This document shows positions 62,601 to 64,000 of a DNA stretch of 64,000 nucleotides, piece after piece (position 1 is the first letter of the stretch; every line of letters begins with the position of its first letter). A program made the position numbers and the translations under genes. Below the pieces are notes generated by a model, which saw nothing but the letters and a program-made list of their open reading frames with translations, ran no database searches and was not told the origin of the DNA. The stretch comes from Lagopus muta (lineage: Eukaryota; Chordata; Aves; Galliformes; Phasianidae): contig NC_064447.1 of the NCBI RefSeq assembly GCF_023343835.1, forward strand, positions 11,180,501-11,244,500. The letters are read 5' to 3'.

Positions 62601-64000
62601 GTCAAACAAGTGTTTTAGCTACAAACTACTCCCAGAGGTGTTGCAGAGCTTTACTGTTTTGTACTTTTTCTTAAATAGATTTCTTCACAGATACTAGCAG
62701 AATTTTTATTTTTTTGTTACAGCCCAGCAATCTGTAAATATATACAGCTAAAATGCAGCTAAAAACTGGCAGCTCCTTTAAAGGAGGAGAAATAGTAAAG
62801 CTTTTATTTTACAGCTCAGATCATCAACCTGGACAGCAGGTTAACTTCAAGAACTTATATAAGGACCCTTACAAATTACAACAGAAACAGGTGACAGATC
62901 TCCCACTTACTATGACTTATCCAGTAATGAGTAAAAAATGGTACCTGAGCACAACATAGGCATGTTTTATACGCACAACGACAGAGCAAGCTCTGCATTG
63001 CAATTGATGAAAAACAGCTGCAGAAGTCTTCAGTGTGAATCAACACACTGAATGGATAACTATTTACTTGCAAACGCACTGGAGGCTCTCTCCCACCACT
63101 CAGTCACTTGTAAGTTCTCCTGCCTCAGGTCTCCACTTCTTCATCTCCACCCCAGAACCCCCACCATAACCTACAAAAGCAAACAGAGCATCTCCTTCAC
63201 GGATGTGACCCTTCTCCTCAGTCCTGGCAGCTGTCATAAGCAATCTTCTTGCCTTCAAAATGCCCACATGCTACAATATATGAGGAAAAGTGTTAAAGTT
63301 GCTGTGAGAGAGCCAAGCAAGCTGTTTAGAAAAAAAGAAAACCAACAACAAAACCTCACGACACACGGATTACATTCAGTGATGCCAACCTGAAGTCATT
63401 TCCTCTTACTCACTTCCTAAAATAAAACTCCTCCTTTCACATGCTCTTTCAGCTATTTCCCACTAGTTTCATTTCCTAAGTATTTCAAACAGGCAGATCC
63501 TTCCTCACTGCTACAACTATCAGCATTTCTTCAAATGAAAGACACTGCTCTTCAACACCCCATATAACATCAATGTCTCCTAGCCAAAGAATGCCTCAAT
63601 TATCAATAATTATGGGATGTGCAGCACGAACTACCTGACCCTTTTCAGAATTTAAATCAACCACAGAAGACAAAGGGAAGTTCAAGGACCACGCAAGAAG
63701 CCTTTTTTCCAAACCCGAGGTAATCTGCTTCACAGAGCTGGATGGAAAGAGCCACAGTGAGCACCTGAGCTACAATCCCCTGGAAGACCTGGGTCTCTCC
63801 TAAAGATTTGGGTCTCCCTCGATGATCTGGGTGGCATTGAGGAGCACACAGCCCTGCCTCCTCACCCCAAAGAAGCGAAGGCTGAGCTGCCCAGGTCAGT
63901 GTCCCAGAGATAGATGAGACAAGAGGCCTGGATGGTCCCTATGAGATGTACCCTGCAGCCCAGGGGGTGGATAGACGACCCTTCCCACACCTCCTCTGAA
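56675..64000 (-). other. WIPI2 first intron (3' part), no exon seen
   Basis: At least 7.3 kb upstream of the 56674 exon on the minus strand, running off the window. AT-rich, with no frame encoding the expected N-terminus (MNLASQSGEAG-type), no CpG island and no recognised gene. The WIPI2 promoter and first exon must therefore lie beyond 64,000. Confidence 0.7.

Overview
The window looks like a piece of a bird chromosome, most likely from a galliform. It carries multi-exon vertebrate genes with GT-AG introns and CR1-type retroposon tails. Its gene order, TNRC18 - SLC29A4 - WIPI2, is the one known from vertebrate genomes (human 7p22.1; in chicken this block is expected on chromosome 14, from memory). 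No prokaryotic gene, CRISPR array, tRNA or rRNA was recognised.

Region by region: (1) 1-26,390, plus strand: the 3' part of TNRC18. Eighteen phase-compatible coding exons (487-24,377) give 1,488 residues of the C-terminal half. In order these are a coiled coil, an AT-hook-like motif, acidic and lysine-rich low-complexity segments, a Tudor-like region, a second AT-hook-like motif, a long serine tract, and a C-terminal BAH domain. A roughly 2 kb 3'UTR follows. The exon at 7,045-7,326 also reads through its weak splice donor into a stop, with a 3'UTR-like stretch and ATTAAA signal after it, so a short TNRC18 form without the Tudor and BAH regions is possible. (2) 27,085-32,800, minus strand: complete SLC29A4 (PMAT/ENT4), ten coding exons giving 527 residues, plus a predicted non-coding first exon in a CpG-rich promoter. 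(3) 32,900 to about 43,330: no recognisable coding gene; a GC-rich half with G/C runs, a GGAT array interrupted by CR1 and two AT-rich candidate regulatory islands, then an AT-richer half that may include WIPI2 3'UTR. (4) 43,330-64,000, minus strand: WIPI2, with eleven coding exons (411 complete residues plus one split codon). Only the first coding exon (about 24 residues) lies beyond the right edge, and 56,675-64,000 is the 3' part of its first intron.

TNRC18 and SLC29A4 converge tail to tail, with about 0.7 kb between their predicted ends; SLC29A4 and WIPI2 run in tandem on the minus strand. The three genes act in unrelated processes: chromatin reading and silencing, organic-cation/monoamine transport, and PI3P-dependent autophagosome formation. 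Their clustering is conserved synteny, not a functional operon. I found no previously undescribed multi-gene system. The points most worth checking are the putative intronic polyadenylation of TNRC18 and the AT-rich non-coding islands between SLC29A4 and WIPI2.
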